From assembly GCA_964486825.1 (NCBI GenBank), contig CAZAQS010000175.1, positions 1-10,054 of the forward strand: a DNA stretch of 10,054 bases, given 5' to 3'. The DNA comes from CAZAQS01 sp964486825 (GTDB taxonomy: Bacteria > Chloroflexota > Anaerolineae > Anaerolineales > UBA4823). The translations under genes and the position numbers were made by a program. The first letter of the stretch is position 1. The number at the start of each line of letters is the position of its first letter. Of the stretch, positions 7,651-10,054 are shown piece by piece. A model generated the notes under the pieces. It saw nothing but the letters and a program-made list of their open reading frames with translations, did not search any database and was not told the origin of the DNA.

Positions 7651-8718
7651 ATGCCCGATCTCTTACAGCAAAGCATCGATATTATCCTGTCTAACCAGGA
7701 TCCTTCTGGCGCATTTATCGCCTGTCCGAATTTTCCTATCTATCATTACTCCTGGTTTCGAGACGGAGCCTTCATCGCTTATGCTATGGATATAGCTGGA
7801 AGGACCGAAAGCGCGGCTCGCTTCCACCAATGGGCTGCAGGCGCCATTAACCGCCGCTCTGACGTGGTCAGGAAAGCCGTAGAGCTGGCTGGAAAAGGAG
7901 GACCTCTAGGTCCGGATGCGCTCCTTCACACCCGCTATACCTTAGATGGAGAGGAGGTCGCAGGAGAAGCATGGCCTAACTTTCAACTGGATGGTTTTGG
8001 CACATGGCTGTGGAGCCTGGCCCAGCATCTCCAAAGGAGTAAAACGGCTCTTTCTGAAGATTGGAAGCGCGCTGCCGGCCTGACGGCGCAGTATCTCTCG
8101 ACCTTATGGCAGCGTCCTTGCTATGACTGTTGGGAAGAATTCCCTGATAAGGTTCACACACACACGCTTGCCGCGATTTACGGTGGCTTGAACGCGCATA
8201 CTACGCTCACTGGCGCCGATCATGGCGAGGATCTTCAGGCGATCAGCAATTACATCAAAAGCAGCCTGGTAGTTGATGATTATTTCGTAAAATTTTTGGG
8301 GGATACCCGGGTCGATGCCTCCCTGCTGGGGATATCTACCCCCTACCGGGCTGTGTCGCCCGCGGATCCAATTATGAGGGAAACGGTGGCCCGGATAGAG
8401 CGTACCCTGCGCAAGGGAGAAGGCGTCCATCGTTATATCGACGATACCTATTACGGCGGAGGGGAATGGGTGCTTCTGGCTGGTTGGTTGGGGTGGTATT
8501 ATGCTGAAACGGACCAGCTGGATAAGGCGTGCTCCCTATTGAATTGGATGGAACTTCAAGCAGACGAGCGAGGCTTCTTACCGGAGCAGACGCCCACAAA
8601 CTTGAACGATTCGGATCAATATGGGCCCTGGGTAAAGCGTTGGGGGCCGGTTGCCACCCCCCTGCTCTGGTCGCATGCCATGTATATCTTATTGAGGTAC
8701 GCGGTAGGGAATCGGTAG
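7651..8718 (+). CDS. Compact GH15 glucoamylase/glucodextranase-like enzyme, cytoplasmic
   Basis: This 355-residue protein resembles the (alpha/alpha)6 barrel of family GH15, which releases glucose from non-reducing ends of alpha-glucans. Motifs in order are SWFRDG (34-39), WPNFQLDGFGTWLW (108-121), CWEEF with E162 as the probable general acid, VDASLLGI and ARIERTLRKGEG, then GGGEWVLLAGWLGWYYAETDQLDKA, and FLPEQ with E312 as the probable base. There is no signal peptide, so it should act on imported oligosaccharides. Bacterial GH15 enzymes normally carry an N-terminal beta-sandwich of about 250 residues; this one has only the barrel, and its acid-to-base spacing (150) is shorter than the roughly 200 of typical members. 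It begins 3 bp after the GH66 stop and is probably translationally coupled, being the last gene of the cluster. Maltose-type or isomaltose-type specificity cannot be decided; the GH66 neighbour favours alpha-1,6. Confidence 0.87.
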   Translation: MPDLLQQSIDIILSNQDPSGAFIACPNFPIYHYSWFRDGAFIAYAMDIAGRTESAARFHQWAAGAINRRSDVVRKAVELAGKGGPLGPDALLHTRYTLDGEEVAGEAWPNFQLDGFGTWLWSLAQHLQRSKTALSEDWKRAAGLTAQYLSTLWQRPCYDCWEEFPDKVHTHTLAAIYGGLNAHTTLTGADHGEDLQAISNYIKSSLVVDDYFVKFLGDTRVDASLLGISTPYRAVSPADPIMRETVARIERTLRKGEGVHRYIDDTYYGGGEWVLLAGWLGWYYAETDQLDKACSLLNWMELQADERGFLPEQTPTNLNDSDQYGPWVKRWGPVATPLLWSHAMYILLRYAVGNR

Positions 8719-8932
8719 CTTCGACCCCGACCTGCAGGAACCAAAGTTCGCTTTCATCCTCATGACGGTCAGTTCAACGACAAACAAAGTCTTCATGGGA
8801 TACCGGATCATCCCGGGAGAACCCTGGGGGCGTGAGAAGCTTGCCACCATCAGGCGATCAAAAAGCCTTCAAGAGGGGGATGGCTGAGTATATTTAATCG
8901 TTATCTTCAACAAAACAGAGGGGTGGAACGTC
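8719..8932. other. Convergent intergenic region, no clear terminator
   Basis: The sugar cluster and the minus-strand DsbA gene run towards each other here. I see only weak inverted repeats: GGGAT (8797-8801) with ATCCC (8810-8814), and AGGC/GCCT around an A-rich loop near 8852-8868. Neither has a good T-tract. A 41-codon frame at 8762-8887 has no recognisable domain or ribosome site. Confidence 0.4.
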
Positions 8933-9694
8933 TCAGGGGATCTCGCCAGCCAGCTCTTTGGTAATGACTTCGTAGAAGACTTCGAAGGGTTGGGCGCCGA
9001 CGATGGCAATTCCGTTGATGAAGAAAGTGGGCGTAGAGCTGACCCCCAGGTTGACGGCCCATTCCAGGTCGGCCATGACCTCCTCCTGGTAGCGGCGCGA
9101 GTTAAAGCATTCCTCGAAGGCCACCATATTCAGACCGAGCTCTTCGGCGTAGGCCATGTAGGCCTGGGGGTTAAGGGTGGTGGTGGAGAACAGCTTGCGA
9201 TGGAAGTCCCAGAACTGGCCCTGCTCGTAGGCGCAGTTGGCAGCTTCGGCCGCCGGGGCAGCGTTCGGGTGGATGCTTGTGAGGGGGAAGTCGCGATAAA
9301 CGAAGCGGACTTCGTCCGGGAAGGTTTCGATCAGGCGCTCGAAGCTCTCGTCATGCCAGCGCTTGCAGTAGGGGCATTCGTAATCACTGAACTCGATGAT
9401 GGTAATGGGAGCGTCATCCGGCCCGAGCACCGGGTCGTCGTCGATTGGGACGTCGTAGCGCACGACGGTTCGGGCTTCCTCGCCGGCTGCGGCTGCCTGC
9501 TGGGCGGGGACCTGTGTGGGTGAAGTAGCCGCAGTGCGTTCAGCGGCTGCGCTGCGCGCTGCAAGGCTATCGCCACGGATGAAGTACCCTGCGAACATAC
9601 CGAAAATGAAGGCAATCGGGATCAGGATGAAATAGGGCCGCGGGCGGTCCGCTGGTGGTGGGGATAAAGTTTCGGGTTCGGGGGATTCGGTCAT
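8933..9694 (-). CDS. Membrane-anchored DsbA-family thiol-disulfide oxidoreductase
   Basis: This 253-residue protein catalyses disulfide formation or exchange outside the membrane. Residues 1-20 are a Pro/Glu-rich cytoplasmic tail and 21-39 a single membrane anchor (FILIPIAFIFGMFAGYFI). Residues 40-85 are an Ala-rich linker, and 87-250 a thioredoxin fold with helical insert. It carries the opening PVLGPDDAPITIIEFSDYEC, the active site CPYC (C107-C110), RDFPLTSIHPNA and the cis-proline loop SSTPTFFING (P222). A further pair, C154 and C196, may form a structural disulfide as in BdbD-like proteins. The ATG at 9694 is chosen because the family tail starts there and a promoter sits directly upstream. 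The frame could extend to 9874, but only into the overlapping MFS gene with implausible sequence. No ribosome site precedes the ATG. It follows the MFS gene by 40 bp. Confidence 0.93.
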   Translation of the reverse strand: MTESPEPETLSPPPADRPRPYFILIPIAFIFGMFAGYFIRGDSLAARSAAAERTAATSPTQVPAQQAAAAGEEARTVVRYDVPIDDDPVLGPDDAPITIIEFSDYECPYCKRWHDESFERLIETFPDEVRFVYRDFPLTSIHPNAAPAAEAANCAYEQGQFWDFHRKLFSTTTLNPQAYMAYAEELGLNMVAFEECFNSRRYQEEVMADLEWAVNLGVSSTPTFFINGIAIVGAQPFEVFYEVITKELAGEIP

Positions 9695-9701
9695 CGGGAG
9701 G

Positions 9702-9710
9702 ATTATATCA
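9702..9710 (-). promoter_or_regulatory. Extended -10 promoter for the DsbA-like gene, probably leaderless
   Basis: On the minus strand TGATATAAT (9710 down to 9702) is an extended -10 element (TGnTATAAT). Only seven bases, CCTCCCG, separate it from the ATG at 9694, so transcription should begin at or within a base or two of the start codon. No good -35 is visible, which extended -10 promoters tolerate. The seven bases do not resemble a Shine-Dalgarno site, which supports leaderless translation. Confidence 0.65.
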
Positions 9711-9734
9711 TACCTAATCAGGGAGGAATTATCT

Positions 9735-10054
9735 CTAACGGCTGCCCTTGACCTGGGCGACGGCCAGGACCGAGAGCAGGAAGAGCAGTCCATAAATTGA
9801 GAAGAGCACCACGTAACCCAGACCTTCGAATGCCGGGACGTTGACGGTGAAGTAGTCAGCAATGGGGCCGCCAATATATGCGCCCACTGCTCCCGCGCCT
9901 GCTCCGGCCAGGTTGGAGATGCCCAGGTAGCGGCCGGCTTCCTGCTTGGGAACGATATCGGTGCCCAAGGCCCAGTTGGCGGTGAAGAACAGGCCGGTGG
10001 CGAGGCCGATCAGGGTACCGCCGACGTAGATTACCGCCAGATTGGGAGAGAGCA
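9735..10054 (-). CDS. Major facilitator superfamily transporter, C-terminal part (5' truncated by window edge)
   Basis: The frame is open from the window edge to a stop at 9735-9737, giving the last 105 residues or so of an MFS carrier. Three hydrophobic segments are visible: NLAVIYVGGTLIGLATGLFF, then GISNLAGAGAGAVGAYIGGPI, and GYVVLFSIYGLLFLLSVLAV. These correspond roughly to helices 10-12. Between the first two lies the cytoplasmic loop GTDIVPKQEAGRYLGISN, a usual MFS pattern. The protein ends in a short basic tail (VKGSR). Substrate cannot be inferred. It lies upstream of the DsbA-like gene on the same strand, but that gene has its own promoter, so a functional link is not implied. Confidence 0.85.
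   Translation of the reverse strand, partial: LSPNLAVIYVGGTLIGLATGLFFTANWALGTDIVPKQEAGRYLGISNLAGAGAGAVGAYIGGPIADYFTVNVPAFEGLGYVVLFSIYGLLFLLSVLAVAQVKGSR

Noticed and set aside
8797..8814. GGGAT/ATCCC inverted repeat as a terminator for the sugar operon.
   Set aside because: Only 5 bp of stem with an 8-nt loop and no T-tract on either strand.
8762..8887. 41-codon plus-strand frame in the convergent intergenic region.
   Set aside because: No ribosome site, no recognisable domain, and chance frames of this length are common.
8990..9523. Plus-strand open frame of 177 codons opposite the DsbA-like gene.
   Set aside because: The minus strand encodes a clear CPYC thioredoxin fold; the plus-strand product is Gly/Val-rich without motifs.
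9695..9874. N-terminal extension of the DsbA-like frame to 9874 (313 residues).
   Set aside because: It would overlap the end of the MFS gene in another frame, its translation is Ser/Arg-rich and unlike an oxidoreductase, and the promoter at 9702 would lie inside it.

Overview
The window looks like part of a Chloroflexota genome, probably from the Anaerolineae. The sugar-binding lipoprotein carries a Val/Glu/Thr/Pro-rich linker after its lipobox (TVVQEVVEVDK, then TPTPAP). That linker is typical of substrate-binding proteins in this phylum. GC content is moderate and a 10-N assembly gap lies inside one gene, which suggests a draft or metagenome-assembled genome. The taxonomic call is inference from protein style, not from a marker gene.

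Layout. (1) Bases 2-922 are the 3' end of a GH42 beta-galactosidase gene; its catalytic domain lies outside the window. (2) Bases 923-1244 are intergenic. They hold a weak terminator-like hairpin and then a textbook sigma-70 promoter (TTGACA-16 bp-TATAAT). Its start region is covered by a perfect 17-bp palindrome, a likely operator. (3) Bases 1245-8718 form one plus-strand cluster of six genes: ROK-family repressor, sugar-binding lipoprotein, two ABC permeases, a GH66 (dextranase-type) lipoprotein and a compact cytoplasmic GH15 glucoamylase/glucodextranase-like enzyme. The last four genes overlap or are 3-6 bp apart. A strong 13-bp hairpin without a T-tract separates the binding-protein gene from the permease genes. 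(4) Bases 8719-8932 are a convergent intergenic region with nothing clear in it. (5) On the minus strand, a membrane-anchored DsbA-like thiol oxidoreductase (8933-9694) lies downstream of a truncated MFS transporter (9735-10054). The DsbA gene has an extended -10 promoter so close to its ATG that the message is probably leaderless.

How it works together (inference). The six-gene cluster reads as a self-contained alpha-1,6-glucan (dextran/isomaltooligosaccharide) uptake locus. The surface-anchored GH66 enzyme would cut polymer outside the cell. The binding lipoprotein and two permeases would import the oligosaccharides, powered by an ATPase encoded elsewhere. The cytoplasmic GH15 enzyme would release glucose. 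The ROK protein would repress from the palindrome until a sugar binds. GH66 and GH15 catalytic residues can be located in the sequence. The exact substrate is not proven, and the neighbouring GH42 gene leaves a mixed or different glycan possible. I found no CRISPR array, insertion sequence or RNA gene.
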